Source: Halochromatium roseum
GTDB taxonomy: Bacteria > Pseudomonadota > Gammaproteobacteria > Chromatiales > Chromatiaceae
Direction of reading: 5' to 3'
Length of the DNA: 57,215 nt
Assembly: GCF_016653315.1 (NCBI RefSeq)
Contig: NZ_NHSH01000050.1
Location: 1 to 57,215, forward strand
In this document: piece after piece, positions 16,525 to 26,158 of the stretch
Layout: each line of letters begins with the position of its first letter
How positions within the stretch are numbered: the first letter of the stretch is position 1
Notes under the pieces: generated by a model
Told to the model about the DNA's origin: nothing
The model's input: only the letters and a program-made list of their open reading frames with translations
The model's database searches: none
Translations under genes and position numbers: made by a program

Positions 16525-17415
16525 ATGCTTGACGCCTATCGTCTGGGCGGCTCCTTGTATGTCCCCGTGACGCATAAGGACTGCCTACAGATCGCCAACG
16601 GCCGCAAATGGCCTAAGCTGCGCTCAGTCATCTTCTGCACCGAGGACGCAGTGGCCGCCGAGGCCCTGGGCTCGGCGCTTGACAACCTGCGCCACTGCCT
16701 CGACCGGATGCGCCCGAGCACTGAGACCTTGCGCTTCGTGCGCGTGCGCAACCCCGAGATCCTGACCTGGCTGCTTGATCTTCCCGGCATCGACAAGCTC
16801 GACGGCTTCGTCCTGCCCAAGCTCGACATGAGCAACATCGACGTCTACATGGACCAGATCGATGGCTATCGGCTCGGTGGCGGTCGGGCCCGCTTCCACT
16901 GCATGCCAACGCTCGAGACCCGCGACGTCTTCGATCCCGCGCGCATGGCCGAGCTGCGCGACTACATGCTCGAGCGCGGCTATCGAGACCAGATCCTCGC
17001 GCTACGCATCGGCGGCAACGATCTGCTGGCGCTCCTCGGCATCCGGCGCCCGCGTGATCGCACCCTCTATCGCACCCCGCTCGGGCTGACCATCGCCAAC
17101 CTGGTCACCGTCTTCAAGCCGCATGGCTTCGAACTCACCGCGCCGGTGTTCGAGCACATCGACTGCCCCGAGATCCTCGCGGAAGAGCTCGGCGAAGACC
17201 TCGCCCACGGCCTCTGCGGCAAGACCGCGATCCATCCCGATCAGCTGCCGCTGATCGACAGCCGCTTCCGCGTCTCCCCGAGCGACCTCAAGGCCGCGCA
17301 ACGCATCCTAAATGACGACCGCGCCGTGTTCAAATTCGGGGGTTCGATGTGCGAGCTGGCCACCCACAGCGCCTGGGCCGAGCACATCGTCGGACGCGCG
17401 GCCATGGGTCGCTGA
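16525..17415 (+). CDS. HpcH/HpaI (citrate lyase beta-like) aldolase of the ter module
   Basis: The start is the ATG at 16525 (MLDAYRLGGSLYVPVTH). The 296-residue protein has the TIM-barrel pattern of the HpcH/HpaI superfamily: SVIFCTEDAV, FVRVRNPEIL, LDGFVLPKLD, a glutamate-containing TLETRDVFDP and GKTAIHPDQLPLI, the last typical of CitE-like enzymes. It is the last gene of the ter-linked metabolite module. The ATP-grasp ligase usually reported with this set was not found in the window. It converges on the P-type ATPase. Confidence 0.82.
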   Translation: MLDAYRLGGSLYVPVTHKDCLQIANGRKWPKLRSVIFCTEDAVAAEALGSALDNLRHCLDRMRPSTETLRFVRVRNPEILTWLLDLPGIDKLDGFVLPKLDMSNIDVYMDQIDGYRLGGGRARFHCMPTLETRDVFDPARMAELRDYMLERGYRDQILALRIGGNDLLALLGIRRPRDRTLYRTPLGLTIANLVTVFKPHGFELTAPVFEHIDCPEILAEELGEDLAHGLCGKTAIHPDQLPLIDSRFRVSPSDLKAAQRILNDDRAVFKFGGSMCELATHSAWAEHIVGRAAMGR

Positions 17416-17524
17416 TCGGAAAGCCAGCGCGACCAAGCGCGACCAGGCTCAGCAGCGCAGACCCGGCGCAGCGGCATCAGGAGCAACAACCAAGCCCTGC
17501 TGCCTCCTGATGAGGCGCCGCAGG

Positions 17525-17550
17525 CGCATTGCGCATCCATGCGCAATGCG
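17525..17550. terminator. perfect 12-bp stem between convergent genes
   Basis: The arms cgcattgcgcat (17525-17536) and atgcgcaatgcg (17539-17550) are perfectly complementary around a two-base loop. The element lies between the ends of the lyase gene and the ATPase gene. There is no T-run, so it is an atypical terminator, perhaps an RNA-stabilising hairpin, or a repeated palindrome of the genome. Confidence 0.45.
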
Positions 17551-17573
17551 TCGGGTGTGACGACCGCCCAGTG

Positions 17574-20285
17574 TTACCGCGCGGTCGTGGCCTCGGCCTT
17601 TGCCTCGGCCTGCTCGAACGGCTCCACCGGATGCAGCCCCAGCTTGTCGCGCACCCGCTTGCGCGCCAGGTCGATCGGGATGATCAACACCGAGAACAGC
17701 AGTACCCAGATCCACTCGCTCAGGCTCAGCCCCACGGTGCGCAGCACCTCGCCACCGAAGTAGGTGAAGATGATCTGCAGCGCGAAGATCAGCGCGACGA
17801 CGATGATGAACAACCGGTTCTCGGTCAGATGCTCGAACAGATCGGTGTTCTCGGTGCGCGCATTGAACTTGTTGAAGTTGTTGATGAACACGAAGAAGGC
17901 GAAGAAGCCGGTCAGGAAGGCCGCCTCGCTACTGAACAACCCGCGAATGGGCGCGAAGGTCAGGAAGATGATGCTCAGCCCAGCAATCGCGAAGCCATTG
18001 ATCAGGATCGAGGACCACATATCGCCACTGATGATCGGCGTATCGCGTGGGATCGGTTTCTCGCGCATGTAGCGATCGAGCGCCGCCTCGCCGGAGAAGG
18101 CCAAGGCCGCCAGCGTGTCCATGATCAGGTTGATCCACAGCAGTTGCACCATGGTCAGCGGCAGATCGAAGCCGAAGAACGGCCCGAGGAAGGCGACCAG
18201 GATCGCCGAGACATTGACCGTGAGCTGGAAGATCAGGAATTTCCTGATCGACTTGAACAGCGTGCGGCCATAGAGCACGGCGCGCGTCAGCGACGAGAAG
18301 TTATCGTTGAGGATGACGATATCGCCGGCCTCCTTGGCCACCTCGGTACCGCTGCCCATCGAGAAGCCGACATCGGAGCGCTTTAGGGCGCCGGCGTCGT
18401 TGACCCCATCGCCGGTCATGCCGCCGACCAGGCCGATCTCCTGCGCGGCTTGCACCAGTCGGCTCTTGGTGTGCGGATAGGCGCGCGAGACCACCTGCAG
18501 GCGCGGCAGCACCGCTTTCAGCTCCTCATCCGAGAGCGCCTCGATCTCCTTGGAGGTCATCGCCACCCCGGTGCCCGGGTCGAGCAGGCCGACATCGGTG
18601 GCGATGGCGCGCGCGGTCTCGTGGCGGTCACCGGTGACCATGACCACATGCACCCCAGCCTCGCGCGCGGTGCGCACCGCGGCGCGGGATTCCGGCCGCA
18701 GCTCGTCGCGCAGGCCGACCACCGCCACCAGCGTCATCTGCTCGGGCAGCTCCTTATGCTCGCCGATCGGCGCGTCCGAGACGGCCAGCGCCAGCAGGCG
18801 CATCGAGCGCTCGGCGAGCGCGTTCAGGGTCGGCTCCAGCTCGGCCGATGTCAGCGGCCGCCGCTGACCCTCGGCATCGAGCATCTGCGTGCAGCGGGCC
18901 AGGATGATCTCCGGGGCGCCCTTGATCAGGGTGGTCGCCGGACCGCCTTCGAGCTGTACCGCCGAGAACTTGCGCGCGGTACTGAAGGCGATCATGTCGA
19001 CCACGGCGGCCGGGTCCGGCTCGCGCAGTACCGGCTCGACGAAGCGCAGCAAGGCCTGCTCGGTGCGATCGGCACCGATGATATTGACCACCTCGGGCTG
19101 GCTGACATCGATCACCGCCATGGTATTGAGTCGGATCGAGGTGCCGACCGTCGCCCGGATTGGGTCCGGCAAGGCGGCAAAATCCGGCCACTGCCGACCA
19201 TCGCCGAGCACCACGGTCGAGACCTGCAGATGGCCGCGGGTGAGCGTGCCGGTCTTATCGGTGAACAGCACATTGAGGCTGCCGGCGGCTTCGATGCCGA
19301 GCAGCTTGCGCACCAACACCCGGTCTTGCAGCAGCTTGCGCATGTTGATCGACAACACGATTGCGACCATCATCGGCAGCCCCTCGGGCACGGCGACGAC
19401 GATGATCACCGCCGCGAGGATGATCGCGGTGACGAAATCACTGATCAAGGCGCCCCAATTCGCCCAGTCGGCGAGGAAGGGGCCAAGGGTCGCCAGCGTC
19501 AGACCACGCTCCATGAACAGCTTCTGGCCCATGAAGGCGAAGGCGATGGCGATGCCGCCAAACAGGCCGAACTTACCGATCTGACCGGCAAGTACCGACA
19601 ATTTCGCCTGCAGCGGGGTCTCGCGCGCCTCGCTGCTCATCTCTTGGGCCAGGCGCCCATAGAAGGTCTTGTCGCCGACCGCGGCCAGCTCGACCACGGC
19701 CTCGCCGTCTTCGATCACCGAGCCACGGAAGACCCAATGCGGGTCATGCAGATCCGCCACCTCGGCGGCGGCGTCCCGACTCGAGACCGCGTGCTTGTTC
19801 ACCGGATCGGACTCGCCGGTCATCGAGGCCTGATCGACCGTCAGCTCACCGGAGAGGACGACGCCATCGGCGGGCACCTTATCGCCTGGCTGTAACAACA
19901 CCTTATCGCCGACGACCAGCTCATCGATCGGGATCTCTAGGCTCGAGCCATCGCGGAACACCTTGACCTGGATCTGCGAGGCGTCGGTCAGCAGCCGCTG
20001 AAAGGCGCCCTCGTTCTTGTACTCCGACCAGGTGGCCACGCCCACGGCGATCAGCACCGCGATCGCAATACCGACCCCTTCGTACCATTCGGCATAGCCG
20101 AACAGCGCCAACGCGGTGATCATCACCAGGGCGATCATCAGCACGACGATCGTCGGGTCCTTGAAATTGGCTTTCAGCTTGTCGAGAAAGCCCTCGCTCT
20201 CCTGCGGCGTGAGGGCATTGCTGCCCCAGCGCGCGCGCGACGCCTTGACTTCTTCAGTGGTTAAACCTGGATAGTTATTTTTCAT
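17574..20285 (-). CDS. PMCA/SERCA-type calcium-transporting P-type ATPase
   Basis: The 903-residue protein has all P-type signatures: DQASMTGESDPV, the phosphorylation motif DKTGTLTRG and AMTGDGVNDAGALKRSDVG. Ten transmembrane segments are expected; the M4 motif VAVPEGLP is the calcium-type sequence and the M6 segment carries NLIMDTLAALAFS. The N-terminal LTTEEVKASRARWGSNALTP is the type-IIB pattern. It would export Ca2+ from the cytoplasm. pckG lies 15 bp upstream on the same strand. The convergent ter cluster encodes Ca2+-binding TerD proteins, and Ca2+ ATPases have been reported as ter neighbours. Confidence 0.93.
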   Translation of the reverse strand: MKNNYPGLTTEEVKASRARWGSNALTPQESEGFLDKLKANFKDPTIVVLMIALVMITALALFGYAEWYEGVGIAIAVLIAVGVATWSEYKNEGAFQRLLTDASQIQVKVFRDGSSLEIPIDELVVGDKVLLQPGDKVPADGVVLSGELTVDQASMTGESDPVNKHAVSSRDAAAEVADLHDPHWVFRGSVIEDGEAVVELAAVGDKTFYGRLAQEMSSEARETPLQAKLSVLAGQIGKFGLFGGIAIAFAFMGQKLFMERGLTLATLGPFLADWANWGALISDFVTAIILAAVIIVVAVPEGLPMMVAIVLSINMRKLLQDRVLVRKLLGIEAAGSLNVLFTDKTGTLTRGHLQVSTVVLGDGRQWPDFAALPDPIRATVGTSIRLNTMAVIDVSQPEVVNIIGADRTEQALLRFVEPVLREPDPAAVVDMIAFSTARKFSAVQLEGGPATTLIKGAPEIILARCTQMLDAEGQRRPLTSAELEPTLNALAERSMRLLALAVSDAPIGEHKELPEQMTLVAVVGLRDELRPESRAAVRTAREAGVHVVMVTGDRHETARAIATDVGLLDPGTGVAMTSKEIEALSDEELKAVLPRLQVVSRAYPHTKSRLVQAAQEIGLVGGMTGDGVNDAGALKRSDVGFSMGSGTEVAKEAGDIVILNDNFSSLTRAVLYGRTLFKSIRKFLIFQLTVNVSAILVAFLGPFFGFDLPLTMVQLLWINLIMDTLAALAFSGEAALDRYMREKPIPRDTPIISGDMWSSILINGFAIAGLSIIFLTFAPIRGLFSSEAAFLTGFFAFFVFINNFNKFNARTENTDLFEHLTENRLFIIVVALIFALQIIFTYFGGEVLRTVGLSLSEWIWVLLFSVLIIPIDLARKRVRDKLGLHPVEPFEQAEAKAEATTAR

Positions 20286-20300
20286 TGTCTTACAACAGCC

Positions 20301-22163
20301 TCAGCACGCGACCGCGCGCGACAGATCCCAAACATCGGGCGAGTGATAGAGCCGCGCCAATTGCAGCTCGCGCTCCAGCTCCATCTCGCGCGGCAGATGA
20401 TCGCCAAAGCGGGTGAACAGCTCGTCCTGCTCGACCGTCTCCTGGCGCGCCACCTCCTTGTCGATGTTCATGATCGCGAAGAACTGCTCGCGGCTGAACT
20501 CCAGGCCCTCCCAGGTCAGGTCATCCCAGCCCGGCAGCCAACCGAGCGGGCTTTCGATGCCCGCGGCGCGCCCCTCGACCCGGTCGATGACCCACTTCAG
20601 CACCCGCATGTTGTCACCGAAGCCAGGCCAGATGAACTTGCCGTGGGCATCCTTGCGGAACCAGTTGACGCGGAAGATGCGCGGTGGCGTGGCCACATGC
20701 TGGCGGCCGATGCGCAGCCAATGCTTCCAATACTCGGCCATGTTGTAGCCGCAGAACGGCAGCATCGCCATCGGGTCGCGGCGCATGTTGGCCTGGCCGA
20801 TCGAGGCCGCGGTGCCCTCCGAGCCCATGGTCGCGGCCATGTAGACGCCGTGCTCCCAGTTGTAGCTCTGAAACGCCAGCGGGAAGTTCCGACTCACCCT
20901 GCCGCCGAACAGGAAGGCGCTGATCGGCACCCCCTTGGGGTTCTCCCAGTCCGGGTCGATTGAGGGGCACTGACTGGCCAGCGCGGTGAAGCGTGAGTTC
21001 GGATGCGCCGCGGGTCGGCCACAGCCCGGCGTCCAGTCGTTGCCCTGCCAGTCGATCAGATGCTCGGGCGGCTCCTTGGTCAGCCCCTCCCACCAGACAT
21101 CACCCTCATCGGTCAGCGCGGTGTTGGTGAAGATCGCATTGCTGCGCAGCGAGGCGATGGCGTTCGGGTTCGAGCTTTCATTGGTACCAGGCGCGACGCC
21201 AAAGAAACCGTATTCCGGATTGATGGCGTAGAACCGACCATCCTCCGGATTCGGCTTGATCCAGGCGATGTCATCGCCGACCGTGGTCACCTCCCAGCCC
21301 TCAAAGCCCTTGGGCGGGATCAGCATCGCGAAGTTGGTCTTGCCACAGGCGCTCGGGAAGGCGCCGGCGACATAGTGCTTGCTGCCCTCGGGCGACTTCA
21401 CGCCCAGGATCAGCATGTGCTCGGCGAGCCAGCCCTCGTCGCGCGCCATCACCGAGGCGATGCGCAGCGCAAAGCACTTCTTGCCGAGCAGCGCGTTGCC
21501 ACCATAGCCACTGCCGAACGACCAGATCTCGCGGGTCTCCGGGAAGTGGGTGATGTACTTGTCCTCGACATTGCTCGCACAGGGCCAGGGCACATCCTGC
21601 TCACCCGGGGCCAAGGGCGCCCCAACCGAGTGCATGCAGGGCACGAAGTCGCCATCGGCGCCCAGTGCATCGAGCACCGCCTGTCCCATCCGGGTCATGA
21701 TGCGCTGGTTGGTGACCACATAGGCGGAATCAGTGATCTCAATACCGATATGGGCAATCGGCGAGCCGATCGGCCCCATACTGAACGGGATCACGTAGAG
21801 GGTGCGGCCTTGCATACAGCCGTCGAAACGCTCGCGTAGGGTCGCGCGCATCTGCTTGGGGTCCATCCAGTTGTTGGTCGGCCCGGCGTCTTCCTTGCGC
21901 TCGGAGCAGATGAAGGTGCGATCCTCAACCCGCGCGACATCGCTTGGATGCGAGCGCGCGAGGAAACTATTGGGACGCTTGTCGGGATTGAGCCGGATAT
22001 AGGCGCCACTTTCAACCATCTCATTACAGAGTCGGTCGTACTCCTCCTGGCTGCCGTCGCACCAGTAGATGCGATCTGGCTTGCAGAGGCTGGCCATCTC
22101 ATCGACCCAGCTCAAGAGCTTGGTGTTACTGGTTCTCGACGCGCCATCATGGGTGGTGGTCAT
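20301..22163 (-). CDS. pckG: phosphoenolpyruvate carboxykinase, GTP-dependent
   Basis: This converts oxaloacetate and GTP to PEP and CO2. The 620-residue length and sequence fit the GTP family rather than the ATP one. The nucleotide loop with the reactive cysteine is [13 protein letters not shown] near residues 270-282, followed by [13 protein letters not shown] and FLFGGR. The ribosome region GAGGATATCCTCC precedes the ATG at 22163. In a purple sulfur bacterium it would connect carbon fixation, the TCA reactions and gluconeogenesis. A calcium ATPase gene follows 15 bp downstream. Confidence 0.97.
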   Translation of the reverse strand: MTTTHDGASRTSNTKLLSWVDEMASLCKPDRIYWCDGSQEEYDRLCNEMVESGAYIRLNPDKRPNSFLARSHPSDVARVEDRTFICSERKEDAGPTNNWMDPKQMRATLRERFDGCMQGRTLYVIPFSMGPIGSPIAHIGIEITDSAYVVTNQRIMTRMGQAVLDALGADGDFVPCMHSVGAPLAPGEQDVPWPCASNVEDKYITHFPETREIWSFGSGYGGNALLGKKCFALRIASVMARDEGWLAEHMLILGVKSPEGSKHYVAGAFPSACGKTNFAMLIPPKGFEGWEVTTVGDDIAWIKPNPEDGRFYAINPEYGFFGVAPGTNESSNPNAIASLRSNAIFTNTALTDEGDVWWEGLTKEPPEHLIDWQGNDWTPGCGRPAAHPNSRFTALASQCPSIDPDWENPKGVPISAFLFGGRVSRNFPLAFQSYNWEHGVYMAATMGSEGTAASIGQANMRRDPMAMLPFCGYNMAEYWKHWLRIGRQHVATPPRIFRVNWFRKDAHGKFIWPGFGDNMRVLKWVIDRVEGRAAGIESPLGWLPGWDDLTWEGLEFSREQFFAIMNIDKEVARQETVEQDELFTRFGDHLPREMELERELQLARLYHSPDVWDLSRAVAC

Positions 22164-22337
22164 GGTGGAGGATATCCTCGGTTGCTTACCTAGAAAATGC
22201 GGTGATGGTCAGCCTGCTAACGACCAAGGCTCGACCGGTTGCCTGTGTCTTAGCGAGTACGACGCAAGGTTCGCACCAGCTTTGGAGCTGGCACACTGAC
22301 TGATGGGTGATGTGAAACGCCCGACACGGCGCTTGGA

Positions 22338-23273
22338 TCATTTCGGCCCTTTCGCCGCTGACGTCATGAGCGGACGTTGCTCACGCAGATCGGCAAGGCA
22401 GAGCGCCAATGAGTGACGCCAATCCGGCAGCGCAAGCCCGAAGGTTCTGCGAAAACGGCCCGTATCCAGCACCGAGTAGGCCGGTCGCTGCGCCGGAGCC
22501 GGGTATTCGCTGGTCGGTATCGGCAGCAGCCGACATTGACTGCCAGCCGCCTCGCGAATGGCCTCAGCAAACCCAAACCAGGAGGTCGCACCAGCCCCGG
22601 TGAGATGGTAGAGCCCCTTGACCTCTTCGATATCGAGGCCGCCATGGAACACGCGATAGGCGATCTGGGCTGTCACCTCAGCCAGCATTCGACTCCAGGT
22701 CGGGGTGCCGATCTGGTCGTCGACGATCCGCAGCTCTGCCCGCTCACGAAACAGATTCAGCATCGTCAGCAAGAAGTTGCTGCCACGCACCCCATAGACC
22801 CAAGCGGTGCGAAACACGAGCGCCGGCGCGCCGGATTCAAGCAACGCTTGCTCGCCCGCGAGTTTGGTGCGCCCATAGACGCTGCGCGGCTCGGCGGGGT
22901 CGTCTTCTCGATAGGGATGATCGGTGACGCCGGAGAAGACGAAATCAGTCGAATAATGGATCACCGGAATGCGTGGCGCCGTACACAGCTCGGCGATCAA
23001 CGCCAGCGCATCGCCGTTGATCGCCTGGGCCAGCTCAGGCTGGCTTTCGGCCTTGTCGACAGCCGTGTAGGCCGCGGCATTGACCACCGCGTCCGGCGCC
23101 GTCTCGTGGAACAGCCGCCGCACCGAAGCTGGCTCGGTGAGGTCAACGGCAGGCCCATCTTGACCTGAGAGTGAAGCCGCAATTACTTGGCCAACGGGTG
23201 CCAAGGTACGTCGCAGCTCCCAACCAACTTGGCCATCGGCGCCAATGAGCAGGATGCGTGGGGTATCGGTCAT
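22338..23273 (-). CDS. rfbD: dTDP-4-dehydrorhamnose reductase
   Basis: This reduces dTDP-4-keto-L-rhamnose, the last step of dTDP-L-rhamnose synthesis. It has the Rossmann motif ILLIGADGQVGWEL at the N-terminus and VVNAAAYTAVDKAE. The catalytic SDR set is STDFVFSG with YGRTKLAGE. The 311-residue frame starts at the ATG at 23273; an upstream start would add 23 unrelated residues. It stands alone: the other rml genes are not in the window. The likely destination is O-antigen or another surface glycan. Confidence 0.93.
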   Translation of the reverse strand: MTDTPRILLIGADGQVGWELRRTLAPVGQVIAASLSGQDGPAVDLTEPASVRRLFHETAPDAVVNAAAYTAVDKAESQPELAQAINGDALALIAELCTAPRIPVIHYSTDFVFSGVTDHPYREDDPAEPRSVYGRTKLAGEQALLESGAPALVFRTAWVYGVRGSNFLLTMLNLFRERAELRIVDDQIGTPTWSRMLAEVTAQIAYRVFHGGLDIEEVKGLYHLTGAGATSWFGFAEAIREAAGSQCRLLPIPTSEYPAPAQRPAYSVLDTGRFRRTFGLALPDWRHSLALCLADLREQRPLMTSAAKGPK

Positions 23274-23451
23274 CGTTGAGTCGTCAACCTTGTCGTCAAG
23301 CAGGGGATAGCGCGAGCGCTGAGAAGCGGCTGCAGTGAGCACAGCCTAGCTGCTATTGAGGACGGGCTCATGTGTGTCATGAACCCGCAATGCGTCGTCG
23401 GACCCGGCGCACAAACAAAACCCGTGCACGGCAGCTTGAGCCAACATCGCA

Positions 23452-23967
23452 TCAGAACGGTATATCGTCGTCAAAGTCGCCCCCATCCCCGCGCATATCC
23501 GGCGCCGGGGCCTGCGAGCCTCCTTCCTCACGCATTGGTGCCGGCGCGCTACCGGCCCCGCCAGTGCCTGTGGGCCGACCATAGCCGCCGTCACCAGCAC
23601 CTCCACCGCCACCGCCGCCGCGACTATCCAACATCTGCATCGAACCATTGATGTCGACGATAATCTCGGTCGTGTAGCGATCTTGTCCGTCTTGGCCCTG
23701 CCACTTACGCGTCCGCAGCTTACCCTCGATATACACCTTGGAGCCCTTGTGTAGATACTGACCTGCAATCTCGGCAAGCTTGCCGAACAACGCGACACGA
23801 TGCCATTCGGTACGCTCTTGCGGTTCTCCAGTCGTCTTATCGCGCCAGGACTCGCTGGTTGCGATCCGCAGGTTGGCCACTGCACTACCACTCGGCATAT
23901 AGCGCACCTCAGGGTCTACACCGAGGTTGCCGATCAGGATCACCTTGTTGACACCGCCACCTGCCAT
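23452..23967 (-). CDS. ssb: single-stranded DNA-binding protein
   Basis: SSB binds single-stranded DNA during replication and repair. The OB fold is evident: [54 protein letters not shown] and [19 protein letters not shown] glycine-rich linker with nine consecutive Gly follows. The acidic tip DFDDDIPF is the protein-recruitment tail. The start ATG at 23967 has a GGAG site; a start at 23994 would add nine residues. Confidence 0.95.
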   Translation of the reverse strand: MAGGGVNKVILIGNLGVDPEVRYMPSGSAVANLRIATSESWRDKTTGEPQERTEWHRVALFGKLAEIAGQYLHKGSKVYIEGKLRTRKWQGQDGQDRYTTEIIVDINGSMQMLDSRGGGGGGGAGDGGYGRPTGTGGAGSAPAPMREEGGSQAPAPDMRGDGGDFDDDIPF

Positions 23968-24196
23968 CGCTTTCTCTCCGAGGGTAAGAGCCATCTAGCG
24001 ATCTAATGGTGCCCAAAGGCGTATCGGGTTGTCCACCTCGGCTGCGACCAGAGTGATAGCGGTACGCGCATCTGAGCGCTCGACGCACTGTGCTAGCATC
24101 GGGCCAGGCGATGGAATTCGGTTAGAACGCATAGCATCGCCAGAACCTCATGCTATACAGACTCACATTTGGCCAAGTTAACACCCGGAGCTCGAC

Positions 24197-25243
24197 GTGA
24201 AGCAGCGCCTCTTCCTTTACTTCCTGTGCGCGACCCTGCTCGCTGTCGGCTGCTCATCGCAGCCCACTCGGGTCGGCAGCATCGCCGGATCATCGGGGCC
24301 AGAGATCTTGCTACCGGATGGCGGGGTCGAGGAGGCACAGCTGCTCGCGATGGGGATGGCGCGCAGCAAGGGCTGGAAGATCGCCGAGATCGATGATCAA
24401 CGGGTGCTGCTTGAGCGTGAATTGCCCGCAAGCTCTCCGCAGGCGCAGATGCTGAGTCCAGAGGGCGTGCTCACCCGTCCAAGGCTCCAGGTTGAGACTC
24501 GACTGCGCGAGCGCGGTAACGACGTCGTCGTTGGCTTAAGCTCATCGGTCATCGTCAACCCTGGAACCGAACAAGAGCGCCGCGTCGACTACACCGCCGA
24601 TTACCAAGACCAGCTAACGATCTCGCTGAATGCATTAGCGAGCGCCTGGCTGGAAAACCGAACGCGCATCGCTTCAGAGATCCCACTACCACCCGATCCC
24701 GATCAGGTCGTCATCGCAGAGGCTGACGCAGTCAGCGACGGCGGCACTGCGCCACCCAGCGGCGACAGCAACCGTTCCGCCCTGAACATACCGGCCGAGC
24801 CTAGCACGGACGGCGCGACCATGGCCGCCATGGCGACTCCCATCGCAACTCCCATCGCAACTCCCATCGCAACTCCCATCGCAACTCCCATCGCAACTCC
24901 CATCGCAACACCTCCGGCGCCAACACCGCCGCTGCAAACCGGAGACGACGCACCACGAGAGACCCAGCCCATCGGCTCGGGCGTGAGCGCCGCGCAAGAC
25001 CTCAACGCTGAAACAACGCCCACCGAAAGCAACGAGATGCTCGTGCTCGACGGCCAGGCCCGCCGCGGGCTGTGGACATTCTACGCCGAGGCCTCAGCGC
25101 GTGAGCGCGGCTGCGCCGTCGGTGAGCGCGGCGCGGTGCTGCTCAGCACGACGACAGCGTTTGAACTCTATGAGGTACAATGCACTGGTAGCCCTAACCT
25201 CTTGCTACGCTGCCAGGGCGGCGTCTGCCGTGATATCAACTAA
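24197..25243 (+). CDS. putative lipoprotein with a TPIA repeat, paralog 1
   Basis: GTG at 24197 follows a GGAG site. Residues 1-19 are a lipoprotein signal ending LLAVGCSS, with Cys19 as the lipidation site. The folded N-terminal part (about 20-160) is followed by a low-complexity region. That region includes TPIA repeated six times, from a perfect 12-bp repeat. A C-terminal domain of about 60 residues has three cysteines (RGCAVGERGAVLL, YEVQCTG, LLRCQGGVCR). The next gene repeats this domain order. An envelope location is likely; function is unknown. Confidence 0.75.
   Translation: MKQRLFLYFLCATLLAVGCSSQPTRVGSIAGSSGPEILLPDGGVEEAQLLAMGMARSKGWKIAEIDDQRVLLERELPASSPQAQMLSPEGVLTRPRLQVETRLRERGNDVVVGLSSSVIVNPGTEQERRVDYTADYQDQLTISLNALASAWLENRTRIASEIPLPPDPDQVVIAEADAVSDGGTAPPSGDSNRSALNIPAEPSTDGATMAAMATPIATPIATPIATPIATPIATPIATPPAPTPPLQTGDDAPRETQPIGSGVSAAQDLNAETTPTESNEMLVLDGQARRGLWTFYAEASARERGCAVGERGAVLLSTTTAFELYEVQCTGSPNLLLRCQGGVCRDIN
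24836..24907 (+). repeat. perfect 12-bp tandem repeat in a lipoprotein gene
   Basis: Six identical copies of actcccatcgca encode TPIA units in frame. Perfect identity suggests recent expansion or contraction by slippage. The repeat lies in the linker between the N- and C-terminal domains. Confidence 0.92.
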
Positions 25244-25310
25244 GCGGCAAAGACCAAGCGGCCGCCAAGTCTTTGCACCTGACCTCATCACGCTCAGGCT
25301 CGTCATCTTC

Positions 25311-26120
25311 ATGACCCTCGTAGCCCTCGGCCAGACCAGCACGTCCGCTCACGGACAGGTCTCAGACGCCGATAGTCCCATCAGCACTCGAGCCCCGAGC
25401 ATTCAGCTCCCCGATGCGACCGTCCCACGAGCCAAAGCGCTGTCACTCGATGCGGCCCTGATCAAAGGGTGGCAGCTTGTTGACAGCGGACGCGACTATG
25501 CAATCTTTGAAACCCCATTGGACGAGCCGGCCAGCGCCGGACCCGCCGATGCGCGCAGATCGGAGAAGACCCTGCTGCGTATCCGGGCTGATTTCAGCCA
25601 GAGCAAAGGCGGCGTGACCGCGCAGCTGAGTGCTACAGAGATCTGGCGGGCCGGCACCGAACGCTCCTGGTCAACCGATATTACCCAAACCTATCGAGCC
25701 AATCTGGAGCGGGCACTGGCATCACTGAGCGCGCAATGGCTGCAGTTCACCCGAGCCAGTGAGCGCTCGGCGCCTCTGCAGACAGATCGCCGGCAACCGC
25801 AGTCGGCTCGGACCATCGACAGCGGCGACCCAGTCCCCCTCGATCCCAACACCGTCAGCAAACATCAGCAAGACCCTAGGCCCTTCGTGCCTCACGCAGC
25901 ACAGCCTCAGACCGCAACCACCCTCCAGCCCGCCATCCGAATTGGCACTTGGGCCTTCGATGCCGAGCAGCTCGCGCGGCAACAAGGCTGTACGCTTGAC
26001 GAGATCGGCGCAATCCTCCTCTCCGATCAAGCGGCCGTTGAGCTGCATCGCGTTGGTTGCATTGATCGCGATGCCATGCTTGTACGCTGTAACCGACAGC
26101 GCTGCTGGATGGCTCGCTAA
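25311..26120 (+). CDS. secreted or periplasmic protein, paralog 2 of the preceding lipoprotein
   Basis: The C-terminal ~60 residues match those of the preceding gene (QQGCTLDEIGAILLS, LHRVGCID, LVRCNRQRCW). The middle also aligns in order. The ATG at 25311 starts a signal-like stretch MTLVALGQTSTSAHGQ; earlier alternative codons in the same frame would lengthen the hydrophobic part (LRLVIFMTLVALG). No lipobox cysteine is visible, unlike paralog 1. The two genes probably arose by tandem duplication and share a transcript. Confidence 0.65.
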   Translation: MTLVALGQTSTSAHGQVSDADSPISTRAPSIQLPDATVPRAKALSLDAALIKGWQLVDSGRDYAIFETPLDEPASAGPADARRSEKTLLRIRADFSQSKGGVTAQLSATEIWRAGTERSWSTDITQTYRANLERALASLSAQWLQFTRASERSAPLQTDRRQPQSARTIDSGDPVPLDPNTVSKHQQDPRPFVPHAAQPQTATTLQPAIRIGTWAFDAEQLARQQGCTLDEIGAILLSDQAAVELHRVGCIDRDAMLVRCNRQRCWMAR

Positions 26121-26158
26121 CGCCTCGGGCTGATCGGCCTGTCCGATGCCCGCCGCGA

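Noticed and set aside
18450-19895. Long plus-strand frame of 481 codons
   Set aside because: It is antisense to the calcium ATPase, is His/Gln/Arg/Gly-rich and has no motif. It is a shadow frame.
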